64,000 nucleotides of DNA from Lentibacillus amyloliquefaciens (GTDB taxonomy: Bacteria; Bacillota; Bacilli; Bacillales; Amphibacillaceae): NCBI RefSeq assembly GCF_001307805.1, contig NZ_CP013862.1, positions 2,046,001-2,110,000 on the forward strand. Reading direction: 5' to 3'. Both the position numbers and the translations under genes were made by a program. Positions 36,023 to 44,649 of this stretch are shown one piece after another. Every line of letters starts with the position of its first letter. Within the stretch, counting starts at the first letter, position 1. Under the pieces are notes generated by a model. The model was given only the letters and a program-made list of their open reading frames with translations. It was not told where the DNA came from and made no database searches.

Positions 36023-36844
36023 TTATGTTAATCTTTTTTCACGGAGCATGGCGTTTATAACTCCGCCAATCATAATAATAATACCACTTAAATAAAACCA
36101 AATCATCAGGACAATGACGGTACCCAGGCTCCCGTATGTGGCTGAGTAATCACCCATTGAGTTGACATAAAATGAAAAACCCAACGAGGCAAGCTGCCAG
36201 CCCATCGTCGCAAACAGCGCGCCCCATGCAACATTTTTGAAGTAAATACGCATGTTGGGGGCCAATCTGTAAAGCGCGAGGAGCACGATATAAATAACCA
36301 CAGATGAAACGCCCCAGCGCAATGTATCCCAAACGGCCAAAAAGCTATCTGACATACCGATGAATGAAAAGATAAATTCTCCAATCATTTTTCCGAATAC
36401 CGGAAGCAGAAAAGCGATCGAAATGACAAGAACCATTGCGATAGTCAGTGCAATTGCAATCAGCCGCATAACGATGAATGAACGATCTTCCTCAACCTTA
36501 TAGGCACGGTTGAACCCCTTCATGATAGCATTTACACCATTGGAAGCGGCCCATAATGTACCAATGATCCCAATTGACAATAAAGAGCCGCTCTGATTAT
36601 TGACAAGCTCTGATACATTCTCATTAATCAGTTCGTTTATTTCACCGGGCGCATACCGTTCAATAAAGCCGGTCACATTGCCCGAATCCAGTGGCAGGTA
36701 ACCAAGCAAGGTCATCAAAAAAAGCAGGAATGGGAACAATGACAGCAACAAGAAATAGGCAAGCTGTGCTGCCACTCCTGCAATATCATCGTTACTTATA
36801 CGCTGAAATAACTCTTTGCCAAACCCTACCGTTTTTTTCCACAT
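36023..36844 (-). CDS. yfkH: YihY/virulence factor BrkB family membrane protein
   Basis: A 273-residue protein with six predicted membrane segments, of the YihY (formerly 'RNase BN') family. The motifs AAQLAYFLLLSLFPFLLFL, LWAASNGVNAIMKGFNRAY and SYSATYGSLG-like GDYSATYGSLGTVI are typical. Function is not established; the RNase label is historical and wrong. It sits with yfkI and yfkJ as in B. subtilis. Confidence 0.9.
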   Translation of the reverse strand: MWKKTVGFGKELFQRISNDDIAGVAAQLAYFLLLSLFPFLLFLMTLLGYLPLDSGNVTGFIERYAPGEINELINENVSELVNNQSGSLLSIGIIGTLWAASNGVNAIMKGFNRAYKVEEDRSFIVMRLIAIALTIAMVLVISIAFLLPVFGKMIGEFIFSFIGMSDSFLAVWDTLRWGVSSVVIYIVLLALYRLAPNMRIYFKNVAWGALFATMGWQLASLGFSFYVNSMGDYSATYGSLGTVIVLMIWFYLSGIIIMIGGVINAMLREKRLT

Positions 36845-36867
36845 CTAAATCGCCTCACACGTTTAAG

Positions 36868-37173
36868 TTACAAATTGTTATTTAACTCTTCCCTATCGCT
36901 TTTATTGGTAAACCGTTCCAATGAGCTTTCCACCTGCTCTATAGCGGTGATGGCACTATCGGTATTTTTTGTAAAAGTGGTATTTAAACGGTCAAAGGCA
37001 TCCTTTGCATTTTTCACGGCTTCTGATGGCCGTTTAACGTAATACGATGAGCCACTTTTTAAAGTTGTCATTTGCTCTGTGGCATAATTTCGCACGTCAC
37101 GGTCGATTAAAGACAGAAGGCCTCCTGTAATCGTACCAATCAATAATCCTAAGCATAGTTTTTGTTTTCCCAT
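36868..37173 (-). CDS. yfkI: YtxH-like small membrane-anchored protein
   Basis: A 101-residue protein with a single N-terminal glycine-rich hydrophobic segment (LGLLIGTITGGLLSLI) followed by a charged helical region, the layout of YtxH/gas-vesicle-protein-like stress proteins. Position between the YihY gene and the tyrosine phosphatase matches yfkI; sequence resemblance alone is weak. Function unknown. Confidence 0.65.
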   Translation of the reverse strand: MGKQKLCLGLLIGTITGGLLSLIDRDVRNYATEQMTTLKSGSSYYVKRPSEAVKNAKDAFDRLNTTFTKNTDSAITAIEQVESSLERFTNKSDREELNNNL

Positions 37174-37193
37174 AGATAATCGCTCCTTTAATG

Positions 37194-37664
37194 TTATATG
37201 TTGTTTTCTTTCCTGATATAATTTAATAGGGCACTGCAGCCTTTTGACACCAACTCATAAGTATAATCAAAATTGCCTGTCAGATAAGGATCGGGGACAC
37301 TGGCTTCTTCTGCTTCATCAACAAAATCCATCAGTTTGGCTACCATGATATCATCATGCTTATCGCTTATCCCTCGTATTGAACTGATGTTTTCATCATC
37401 CATCGCTATAAGATAATTAAAATCCTGGAAGTCACGGGCATCAAATTGTCGAGCCTTTATGCCTTCATACGAGATTCGCTGTTTATCCAGCAGGTTTCTT
37501 GTCCCCTCATGTGGCGACTCACCAACGTGCCAATGACCTGTACCTGCAGAATCTGTCCCGATTTTATCTGAAAGCTGTTCCCGTTTTACCAAGTCCTTGA
37601 AGATTGCTTCTGCCATCGGGGAACGGCAAATATTCCCAAGACATACAAATAATACGCGTATCAT
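37194..37664 (-). CDS. yfkJ: Low-molecular-weight protein-tyrosine phosphatase
   Basis: A 156-residue phosphatase with the P-loop CLGNICRS (C8, R14) at the N-terminus and the catalytic acid in VPDPYLTG near the C-terminus. It hydrolyses phosphotyrosine through a cysteinyl-phosphate. It corresponds to YfkJ of B. subtilis, linked there to stress resistance. The start follows AGGAGTTGAATTC. It is the first gene of a yfkJ-yfkI-yfkH operon. Confidence 0.92.
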   Translation of the reverse strand: MIRVLFVCLGNICRSPMAEAIFKDLVKREQLSDKIGTDSAGTGHWHVGESPHEGTRNLLDKQRISYEGIKARQFDARDFQDFNYLIAMDDENISSIRGISDKHDDIMVAKLMDFVDEAEEASVPDPYLTGNFDYTYELVSKGCSALLNYIRKENNI

Positions 37665-37772
37665 GAATTCAACTCCTGCTCCTAATGATTGCTGTTTATG
37701 TTTTCATTATAATAGGAGCCGTTATTAAATGCCACCATCCTCTATTGCATTATCACAAATGACAATGCCAAT

Positions 37773-38444
37773 TTAGTTTTGAGCGAGTGGTGCAATACAG
37801 TCTTCATCATTATTTTTCGCTGAATTGACGTAGCTTGCCACGTCATATGCCCGCAGATTCTCAATTTCTAATGACCTCAGAAAATGATGTGCCTCTTCCG
37901 GTGATTGCTCGCCTGCCTCTAGCCAGGCATCTTGCTTGTCTTTTGGCAAAATGATCGGCATCCGGTGATGGATATCCTGCATGAAACCGTTCGCCTCTTT
38001 TGTCAGAATGGTACAAGTGAAAAGTTTCTTACCGTCCTGTTCCCATTTATCCCACAACCCGGCAAAAGCAAACAACCCCCGGTTCTCAAGCCGGATCCGT
38101 TTCGGCTGTTTTTCATTGCCATCACGCCTCCATTCGTAAAAACTGTCTGCAACAATCAGACACCGTTTACGGGACATCAGTCTTTTGAAGCTTGGCTTTT
38201 CATGGGCCGTTTCGCTTCGAGCGTTAATCATCTTATAACCGATTTTTTCATCATTCGCCCATGAAGGCACAAGCCCCCAGCGCAAGTAGCCTGCACGTTT
38301 TGCCTTTCCATCATGGATAATGGCAAGCACATTTTGTCCAGGAGCAATATTGTAGCTTAACTGATAATCGTCGATTGACTGTTCAATGCCGAATTCCTCG
38401 AGAATTTCAACTTCATCAGCAAGCAATGTATAACGTCCGCACAT
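37773..38444 (-). CDS. SRAP/HMCES-type abasic-site DNA-protein crosslinker
   Basis: A 223-residue SOS response-associated peptidase (SRAP) protein, the YedK/HMCES family. Cys2, exposed after Met removal, forms a thiazolidine crosslink with abasic sites in single-stranded DNA. The N-terminal MCGRYTL, the NARSET motif and the HHRMPIIL motif with the active-site His are all present. The ATG at 38444 follows a long G run that serves as ribosome site; upstream in-frame sequence is excluded because Cys2 must be N-terminal. It lies 38 bp after the glutaminase gene. Confidence 0.92.
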   Translation of the reverse strand: MCGRYTLLADEVEILEEFGIEQSIDDYQLSYNIAPGQNVLAIIHDGKAKRAGYLRWGLVPSWANDEKIGYKMINARSETAHEKPSFKRLMSRKRCLIVADSFYEWRRDGNEKQPKRIRLENRGLFAFAGLWDKWEQDGKKLFTCTILTKEANGFMQDIHHRMPIILPKDKQDAWLEAGEQSPEEAHHFLRSLEIENLRAYDVASYVNSAKNNDEDCIAPLAQN

Positions 38445-38482
38445 CGTGTCACCCCCCCCATTTTTTAAAAACCCGCCCTCTC

Positions 38483-39478
38483 TTAAAAAATACTCAAATC
38501 CCATTGTGTTGCAATATGCCTAAGCAGACGAATGCCGGCCACGCTGTTTCCCTCTTCCCCTAGAGCCGGACCGTAAACACCGATGCCACAGCCGTCGGTA
38601 AAGGGCATAGATTCATCCCGAACCCGTGGTGGAACAGCTGCCAGGATGCCGCCGGATACACCACTTTTTGCCGGAATGCCGACATAAGTGGCGAATTTGC
38701 CTGATGCATCATACATCCCGCATGTCAGCATGAGCACCTTGGTGATCCGGGCAATCTGTCTTGGAATGATTTCTTCACCGTTTTTCGGATCCATCCCATC
38801 ATTGGCGAGGATCATGCCAATCCGGGCAAGATCGTCAATGGTTACATCAATGGAACACTGCTTGAAATACGTTTCCAGCGTAATATCCAAATCCGATTCC
38901 AGAAAACCAACTTCGAGCAAATAGTAGCCGATTGCCCGATTGCGCGTGGAAGAATCACGCTCAGACTTGAAAACATCAGCATTTAATTCAGGACGGTTGC
39001 CAAGCATATCTTCAAGCAATTTCAGCACAGGCTCAAGCTTATCATCCGATGTATCTCCAGGCAAAGCCGATGTTACCGTAATCGCTCCGGCATTATTAAA
39101 TGGATTGAGCGGTTTTTTGACCTGCTTCATTTCCAAATGCATGATTGAATTAAATGCTTCTCCGGTCGGCTCCACATCGACTTGCTGCAGCATATACGAG
39201 ACACCGCGTTCCATGCAGGCCACAGCAAATGTGATGGCTTTGGAAATGCTTTGCAGTGTGAACGGGTCTTCTGTATCGCCCGAACGGATGGTAATACCGT
39301 TATTGCCCTTAATTACAATACCTAAAGCATCCGGATTGGCTTTCTGCAGCTCCGGAATATACGAAGCAACCTCCCCGTCATTCGTATGTTTCCTGTAAAA
39401 AGCGACCCAGTCATCGACATATTGCTGCAGCCACTCCTCTGTTTCTTCGGTATTCCAATTCGCTATTCCCTGAACCAT
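38483..39478 (-). CDS. glsA: Glutaminase (GlsA family)
   Basis: A 331-residue serine-dependent glutaminase that converts glutamine to glutamate and ammonia. The beta-lactamase-like motif S77-I-S-K80 (LQSISKA) is the nucleophile site. NPFNNAGAI, the VAFYR-like N-terminus, and the C-terminal GAVPPR-like AAVPPRVRDE, with SGVSGGILA, are conserved. Length is slightly above the usual 305-310 residues. The start follows GAGGTGATTCA. B. subtilis has two such genes, ybgJ and ylaM. Confidence 0.92.
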   Translation of the reverse strand: MVQGIANWNTEETEEWLQQYVDDWVAFYRKHTNDGEVASYIPELQKANPDALGIVIKGNNGITIRSGDTEDPFTLQSISKAITFAVACMERGVSYMLQQVDVEPTGEAFNSIMHLEMKQVKKPLNPFNNAGAITVTSALPGDTSDDKLEPVLKLLEDMLGNRPELNADVFKSERDSSTRNRAIGYYLLEVGFLESDLDITLETYFKQCSIDVTIDDLARIGMILANDGMDPKNGEEIIPRQIARITKVLMLTCGMYDASGKFATYVGIPAKSGVSGGILAAVPPRVRDESMPFTDGCGIGVYGPALGEEGNSVAGIRLLRHIATQWDLSIF

Positions 39479-39851
39479 TGAATCACCTCATTTCTGACGC
39501 CAATTCGCCATGTTTTCTTATCCTGATAATCATTCGGATAAACGGGGGCATTTATCATCATGTTAATGGTAGATGTTCCGACACGGCACCTGCCTTCTTC
39601 AAGCATTTGATATATTCCGTCGATTGTTACCCGAAGCAATTTGGACCAGGCACCTATTATCAGTACGGCTGCATAACAAGTAAACGTTAAGACTCCTGAT
39701 CACTTTAAACTCCCCCTGTTAGTACTCTTATTATACCTGTCAAACGATGGGTTGAAAAGAAACGGGAAAAGATGAATTTTTCATTCGCTTGTCTTTTAAT
39801 AAAATTGGCGTTACGATTAATTTCTGAACTTACCTGAGAAAGGCGTCTGCT
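39479..39851. other. Intergenic region without recognised features
   Basis: No gene, terminator or riboswitch fold is supported here. In particular I see no purine riboswitch before the PbuE-like gene. A short plus-strand reading frame at 39478-39690 lacks a ribosome site and has no recognisable product. Confidence 0.5.
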
Positions 39852-41021
39852 ATGAATAAACGTGTCTACTTTTTAATGATTGTCGCATTTGTTGTCGGAA
39901 TGGTTGAATTACTTATCGGGGGCATCCTGGATCTGATGGCAGCTGATTTGAATGTCAGCCTTGGCCAGGTTGGTTTTTTAATAACCATTTTCTCATTGAT
40001 TTTTGCAGTTGGTGCCCCTGTCCTGCTTATTCTGACTTCGAACGTTGAACGCAAACGGCTGACACTGATTTCCTTGACTATATTTTTCGTGGGAAATTTA
40101 GTGACTGTGTTCAGCCCGACATATACGGTCGTATTTATTGGGAGAATCATTTCAGCGTTAAGCGGATCATTGTTGATTATATTATGTCTCACCATTGCAC
40201 CATCGATTGTTCATCCAAAATACCGCGGGCGCGCTATTGGAATAGTTTCCATGGGAGTCAGCGCCTCTATTGTACTCGGTCTTCCCATTGGCCTGCTGCT
40301 GGGAAATGCATTTGGATGGCGTGCCCCATTTGTGCTGGTTTCAGTTTTGACTATCCTGTCGATGGCTGGAGTGTTTTTCCTGATGGGCCGTGTTGAACCA
40401 AAACCTTCCAGTCCAATCAAGGAGCAACTCGCAACACTGAAAGATCGGGGAATCTTTTTTGGTCAGTCCATCACCTTTCTGTTCCTGGCAGGTCATACAA
40501 TCCTTTATGCCTATTTGACACCATTTGCCAAAAACGTCTTAGGAGTTGATGGCACATGGGTAAGTATTATTTACATGATCTTCGGACTTGCAGCCGTCAG
40601 CGGCGGTGGAGTGGGCGGTTTCCTTTCAGATACATGGGGATCAAAGAACACGATTATGGCAACAACCATTTTATTTTCACTGGTTATGTTTACGATTCCT
40701 TATACGACTTTTGCACTGCCATTATTTTTATTGATTCTGGTCATCTGGGGAATGCTGAGCTGGACATTAGCACCTGCTACCCAAAGCTATTTGATCGGCC
40801 TGTCTCCTGAAACGTCGGATATTCAACAGAGTCTGAATAACTCGGCACTTCATCTTGGTATCGCTTTTGGGTCATTTGTCGGCGGAATAGTTATTGAGCG
40901 TGTTTCGGTGGAACAAAATGCTACTATCGGCGGTTTGTTTGTCATTCTTTCAATCGTTGCAGCCCTGGTTTCAATGTATGGTCAGAAAAGAACGGCAAAC
41001 GAAAAGGGACTGAGCCATTAA
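39852..41021 (+). CDS. pbuE: MFS exporter of the PbuE/NepI type (purine efflux-like)
   Basis: A 389-residue, 12-TM major facilitator. Several blocks match B. subtilis PbuE closely, including LTIAPSIVHPKYRGRAIG, LAGHTILYAYLTPF, VIWGMLSWTLAPATQSYLI and SDIQQSLNNSALHLGIA. PbuE exports purine bases and nucleosides such as hypoxanthine and adenosine. Unlike B. subtilis pbuE there is no adenine riboswitch in the 160 bp upstream, so regulation differs. The start is preceded by a weak site (GAGAAAGGCGTCTGCT). Confidence 0.78.
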   Translation: MNKRVYFLMIVAFVVGMVELLIGGILDLMAADLNVSLGQVGFLITIFSLIFAVGAPVLLILTSNVERKRLTLISLTIFFVGNLVTVFSPTYTVVFIGRIISALSGSLLIILCLTIAPSIVHPKYRGRAIGIVSMGVSASIVLGLPIGLLLGNAFGWRAPFVLVSVLTILSMAGVFFLMGRVEPKPSSPIKEQLATLKDRGIFFGQSITFLFLAGHTILYAYLTPFAKNVLGVDGTWVSIIYMIFGLAAVSGGGVGGFLSDTWGSKNTIMATTILFSLVMFTIPYTTFALPLFLLILVIWGMLSWTLAPATQSYLIGLSPETSDIQQSLNNSALHLGIAFGSFVGGIVIERVSVEQNATIGGLFVILSIVAALVSMYGQKRTANEKGLSH

Positions 41022-41040
41022 GCCCAGTCCCTTTTCGATT
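41001..41040. terminator. Terminator between the MFS and CAP-domain genes
   Basis: GAAAAGGGACTG / CAGTCCCTTTTC hairpin overlapping the MFS stop codon, between convergent genes. Confidence 0.8.
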
Positions 41041-41081
41041 TGTCTGTTTTCAGTAGAACAGAAGGCGGTTGCCCGGCCTTC

Positions 41082-41939
41082 TTATTTTCCAATAAACTGC
41101 TGTGTCCAGTGGTTGCCTTGTTCTACATAGCCAACGCCGATGTGAGTGAAGTTCTCGTTCAAGATGTTTTCACGATGACCTTCACTATTCATCCAGCCAT
41201 TCACAACCTGCTCTGGAGACGTTTGTCCTCTGGCAATATTTTCGCCTGCTGTTTGATAAGAAATACCATACTCTTTCATCATATCAAATGGTGACCCGTA
41301 GTTCGGGCTGTTGTGAGAGAAATAGTTGTTTGCTGCCATGTCACGGGATTTCTCACGTGCCACTTTGCTTAATTCCGTATCAATTTTAAGCGGTTCAAGC
41401 CCTTGTGCTTCGCGTTCTTGGTTTGTCAGTTCCACCACTTGCTGTTCAAATTCGCTCAGTTGTTGTGAATCTTGTGTTTGATTTTGCTTATTTTGTTGAG
41501 TTTGCTGGTTTTGCTGTTCAGCCGGCTGCTGTGGCGCCTGGGCTTCAGGCTGCTCAGTTTCTTGCTCTTGCTGGTTGTTAGTGTCTTGTTCTGATTTATC
41601 CTGTTCAGTTTGTTCCTCTTGTTTCTTGTTTGTTTCTTGCTTTGATTTAGCTTGTTCAGCGTTACCATTCTTTTCAGACTGATCCTGTTTAGGCTGTTTG
41701 CTATTATTCTCTTGCTGTTTATTCCAATTAACCTGCGGGAAGTGTTTATTTAAATAGTTACTGAACTTCTCATTTGAACCCTCAGTCCAGTCACCCCCGT
41801 TAACAGAATAATAGACTTTATGCTGATAAGATTGGTTTTGAGTATTATTTTCACTCGCAGAAGCATCTGCAGTTGTTTGAAATGCTCCGCCGAATAACAA
41901 CGCTACGGTCAGTGATCCGACCATCAATTTGTTAATCAT
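41082..41939 (-). CDS. Secreted CAP-domain protein (YkwD-like)
   Basis: A 285-residue exported protein with a signal peptide (about 1-25, ending TTADASA), a short N-terminal domain with YYSVNGGDWTEG, a long low-complexity Gln/Glu/Asn/Lys-rich linker (about 65-165), and a C-terminal CAP/SCP domain (ELTNQEREAQGLEPLKID, HNSPNYGSPFDMM, GENIA, GHRENIL, HIGVGYVEQGNHWTQQF). Relatives are cell-wall or spore-coat associated. The ATG at 41939 follows GGAGAGGTGACAGCA. Molecular function of bacterial CAP domains is unclear. Confidence 0.9.
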   Translation of the reverse strand: MINKLMVGSLTVALLFGGAFQTTADASASENNTQNQSYQHKVYYSVNGGDWTEGSNEKFSNYLNKHFPQVNWNKQQENNSKQPKQDQSEKNGNAEQAKSKQETNKKQEEQTEQDKSEQDTNNQQEQETEQPEAQAPQQPAEQQNQQTQQNKQNQTQDSQQLSEFEQQVVELTNQEREAQGLEPLKIDTELSKVAREKSRDMAANNYFSHNSPNYGSPFDMMKEYGISYQTAGENIARGQTSPEQVVNGWMNSEGHRENILNENFTHIGVGYVEQGNHWTQQFIGK

Positions 41940-42391
41940 TGCTGTCACCTCTCCTGTGTGTTTTTTATTGCAAAATCATCGTATCATAGTTTTTTTGTAA
42001 TATTACTGTCACTCATTTCCATTCGCTCGTTATCCAACTAATTTTTCTGAATATTATCGATGCAGACAGGCCTCATCTTCATATCCTGGGAAAAAGTGCA
42101 GGAAAAGGTTTGATGTAATGGCAGATTTTACATTTACATAACTATTGACACCCCTCTGAATCAGCCTTTTATGTTACAATCGGCCATTATTTGTAAACGA
42201 AATGTTACTTGATTTTTGATGCCTTTTCCTTTCAAAATAGAAGGGAGTGAAATTTTCTGGGAACGCTCAACGTGGCTTTCATATATCCTCAGAAAATATA
42301 TCAATGTTTGGAAAGCTATCGTATTGATATGCATTTTTCGCATCGATAAATTGAATTAATAGTTTTATATCACATCATTGGAGGAACTGAG
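41940..42391. other. Intergenic region upstream of mreBH
   Basis: A TTGACA at 42145-42150 is followed after 19 bp by TATGTT, a possible but poorly spaced sigma-A promoter. GACACCCC here recalls the C-rich -35 of sigma-I, which drives mreBH in B. subtilis, but no CGAA element lies at a suitable distance. Nothing else is recognised. Confidence 0.35.
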
Positions 42392-43399
42392 ATGTTATCT
42401 ACTGCAGAAATCGGAATTGATTTAGGTACAGCGAATATACTGATTTATTCCAAATCAAAAGGAATCGTGTTAAACGAGCCATCTGTCGTGGCAATTGATT
42501 TGAATACCAAAAATGTCGTGGCGGTCGGTTCGGAAGCCAAAGAAATGGTCGGAAAAACCCCGGCGAATATTGTCCCAATCCGTCCTTTAAAAGATGGTGT
42601 TATCGCAGACTATGACGTGACCGCACAAATGCTAAAAGAATTTTTGAAAAAAGTGAGCAAGAAAATGGGCTTATCTATGCGTAAACCGACTGTAGTTGTG
42701 TGTACGCCATCCGGCAGCACAACCGTTGAACGGCGCGCTATCCATAATGCCGTCTCCAGCTATGGCGCAAAACATGTGCATTTGATTGAAGAACCGGTCG
42801 CAGCTGCCATCGGGTCAGATTTGCCTGTCGATGAGCCGATTGCAAATGTTATCGTTGATATTGGCGGCGGCACTTCCGAAGTCGGGATTATCTCATTCGG
42901 CGGCGTCGTATCCGTGAACTCTATCCGCACCGGCGGCGACAAAATGGATGAAGAAATTATCAACTATATCCGGAAAAAATATAATATCTTAATCGGTGAA
43001 CGTACTGCAGAAAACATTAAAATGGAAATTGGGCATGCAGACGAAAATCATGAAGAAGAATCAATGGATGTCCGTGGCCGTGACATGGTAACTGGCTTGC
43101 CTAAAACGGTATCAGTTTCATCAAAGGAAGTTTATTCTGCGTTGAAAGAATCACTCGATCAGATTTTGGAAACAATCCGGTCAACGCTGGAAAATTGTCC
43201 GCCTGAATTGAGCGGTGATATTGTAGACCGCGGTATCGTTCTGACCGGCGGCGGCTCAATGTTAAACGGTCTCAAGGACTGGCTGTCACAGGAAATTTTC
43301 GTTCCTGTCCATATTGCACCGAGCCCGCTGGAATCTGTTGCAATCGGAACAGGCCGCTCATTGAAAATGATCTCGAAGCTCCAAAAAGCTGCAAAATAA
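42392..43399 (+). CDS. mreBH: Rod-shape actin homologue MreBH
   Basis: A 335-residue bacterial actin that guides lateral wall synthesis and, in B. subtilis, the LytE hydrolase. Actin-family motifs are present: phosphate-1 [13 protein letters not shown], phosphate-2 [19 protein letters not shown], and adenosine loop [16 protein letters not shown] [11 protein letters not shown]. Length and many blocks ([29 protein letters not shown]) match MreBH rather than MreB or Mbl. It stands alone without mreCD, as in B. subtilis. The start follows TTGGAGGAACTGAG. Confidence 0.93.
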   Translation: MLSTAEIGIDLGTANILIYSKSKGIVLNEPSVVAIDLNTKNVVAVGSEAKEMVGKTPANIVPIRPLKDGVIADYDVTAQMLKEFLKKVSKKMGLSMRKPTVVVCTPSGSTTVERRAIHNAVSSYGAKHVHLIEEPVAAAIGSDLPVDEPIANVIVDIGGGTSEVGIISFGGVVSVNSIRTGGDKMDEEIINYIRKKYNILIGERTAENIKMEIGHADENHEEESMDVRGRDMVTGLPKTVSVSSKEVYSALKESLDQILETIRSTLENCPPELSGDIVDRGIVLTGGGSMLNGLKDWLSQEIFVPVHIAPSPLESVAIGTGRSLKMISKLQKAAK

Positions 43400-43414
43400 T
43401 AAATAAAAAAATGA

Positions 43415-43453
43415 TAAAACCGTACGCCATCATAAGTGGTGTGCGGTTTTATT
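43415..43453 (+). terminator. Terminator of mreBH
   Basis: AAAACCGTACGCCA / TGGTGTGCGGTTTT hairpin followed by ATTAT. Confidence 0.8.
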
Positions 43454-43652
43454 ATGCAATCGTTTATAGCGAAACTGAGTCTGCAGCCAATGCAGGCCTT
43501 CTCCGGTTGAAGTTTTCTCCTGCCGCCAGTCTCTGCCTTATTCCTTTTTAAAAAGGCACCTTTCGTAAATGTAGTTGCTCTTTAATCTCATGGTTGATGT
43601 AAACCGCGAAACAGTGAAATTTTCATTCTGATTACCGTTAAGTACTTAAAGG

Positions 43653-43720
43653 CGCTCCGGAAATACACGCCGCGCACCTTAGGGCGGCTGGTGAGCCTCC
43701 TCGGGCTGGCGCCGCGCCTT
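43653..43720 (+). repeat. Chimeric partial module 1 repeat
   Basis: Starts like module 1 (CGCTCCGGAAATACAC), switches to a fragment of module 2 in reverse (CGCGCACCTTAGGGC), then returns to module 1 (GGCTGGTGAGCCTCCTCG). This looks like a recombinant of the two modules. Confidence 0.65.
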
Positions 43721-43765
43721 ATAATCTCATTGTTTTGGTGCTTAACTAAACCTCACTTGTGAATG

Positions 43766-43960
43766 TTGATTGGAGTGGAGGGCAGTCAACTCCTGCGGGA
43801 AAGCGGGCGACTGAGACCTGAGCAGGAAGCGGTTTTCTTCCGAGGAGGCTGAAGCGTTGCCCTAAGGTGCGCGACTGCCCGGAACGGAAATCAACATAGC
43901 AAGTACTTCGCAGTTTATGGATATTGTGACCAAAAACAAAGACCTTTTAGAAAACAAACT
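43766..43960 (+). repeat. Dispersed GC-rich repeat, module 2 with tail
   Basis: Module 2 (43766-43896) runs from TTGATTGGAGTGGAGGGCAG through AACTCCTGCGGGAAAGCGGG, GAAGCGTTGCCCTAAGGTGC to CCCGGAACGGAAATCAACA. The following tail (TTCGCAGTTTATGGATATTG, GTGACCAAAAAC) is also found after module 2 at about 10098-10160. The whole 43454-44027 interval has no gene other than the start region of the next one. Confidence 0.78.
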
Positions 43961-44027
43961 AAAAAATCACCTTCCACAAAAAGGATTTTTAAAATTTTTG
44001 TGGAATTATTGTATGAGAGGTGGTCAT

Positions 44028-44384
44028 ATGTATACGCTTATTTATCTGTATCGGGTTAAGCTGGAGAGCATTGAAACATTTATCGACATGAATCACCAGG
44101 CTGGCGAAATCTATATGTCACATGGATCGCTGGAAGAAAAAACCTATCAGGCTGAAGATCTCAGCGGCCATCATAACTATAAAGGTCTGATTGAAGTGAT
44201 TCAAAAAGAAGATGATGAAGTGATTTTCCTGGTACAGTCTGTATTTCGGAACAAATCACACTACAATGATGTGATGGACCAAGTAAGCATTCGTTCCGAT
44301 ATCAGGGTGATCAGAAGTGAGCTGGGGCACACAACAGACCTGTCAAACGTTATCACCGCCACGTTTGCAACTGACGGGAAATAA
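44028..44384 (+). CDS. DUF1428-like dimeric alpha/beta-barrel protein
   Basis: A 118-residue protein starting MYTLIYLYRVKLE after AGAGGTGGTCAT; a longer frame upstream runs into repeat DNA and is discarded. The segment FIDMNHQAGEIYMSHGSLEEKTYQAED resembles DUF1428 proteins, which have a ferredoxin-like dimeric barrel fold (described here as a landmark). No catalytic residues are obvious. Function unknown. Confidence 0.65.
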   Translation: MYTLIYLYRVKLESIETFIDMNHQAGEIYMSHGSLEEKTYQAEDLSGHHNYKGLIEVIQKEDDEVIFLVQSVFRNKSHYNDVMDQVSIRSDIRVIRSELGHTTDLSNVITATFATDGK

Positions 44385-44428
44385 AGCGGAAAGTGGCGGG
44401 TTACTAACCATTAATGCGGAATTAACTG

Positions 44429-44457
44429 TTTACATATTTTTCAGAATAATATATAAT
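44429..44457 (+). promoter_or_regulatory. Sigma-A promoter of the CoA-transferase operon
   Basis: TTTACA (44429-44434) and TATAAT (44452-44457), 17-bp spacing, leaving a leader of about 185 nt. Just downstream, around 44470-44488, the palindromic core AAACGTTT occurs in CTAAAACGTTTCC; it only partly fits a CcpA cre site. Confidence 0.65.
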
Positions 44458-44649
44458 ATAATTAATCATGCTAAAACGTTTCCACGCTAGAGCGCATGAT
44501 GCATTTAACGACATTCAAAGAAACTGCCTAATCTGTTAACAGTTCTATACCAGTTCTGATTCAACAGACACAAGCCAGTTCAAATTGACTCGCAGATTCC
44601 TGTGGTCTTTTTGGAGTGGTTTATTTTTTTCTCAGAAAGGAGTGATGAA

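Noticed and set aside
36023..36844. Ribonuclease BN
   Set aside because: The family was once labelled so, but it is an integral membrane protein; true RNase BN/Z is a metallo-beta-lactamase.
39478..39690. 70-residue plus-strand protein
   Set aside because: No ribosome site, no recognisable domain and Cys/His-rich random-like composition.
42145..42180. Sigma-I promoter for mreBH
   Set aside because: GACACCCC resembles the -35 element, but no CGAA-type -10 lies at a fitting distance.
44466..44490. CcpA cre site
   Set aside because: AAACGTTT core fits, but about three consensus positions fail and the flanks do not match.
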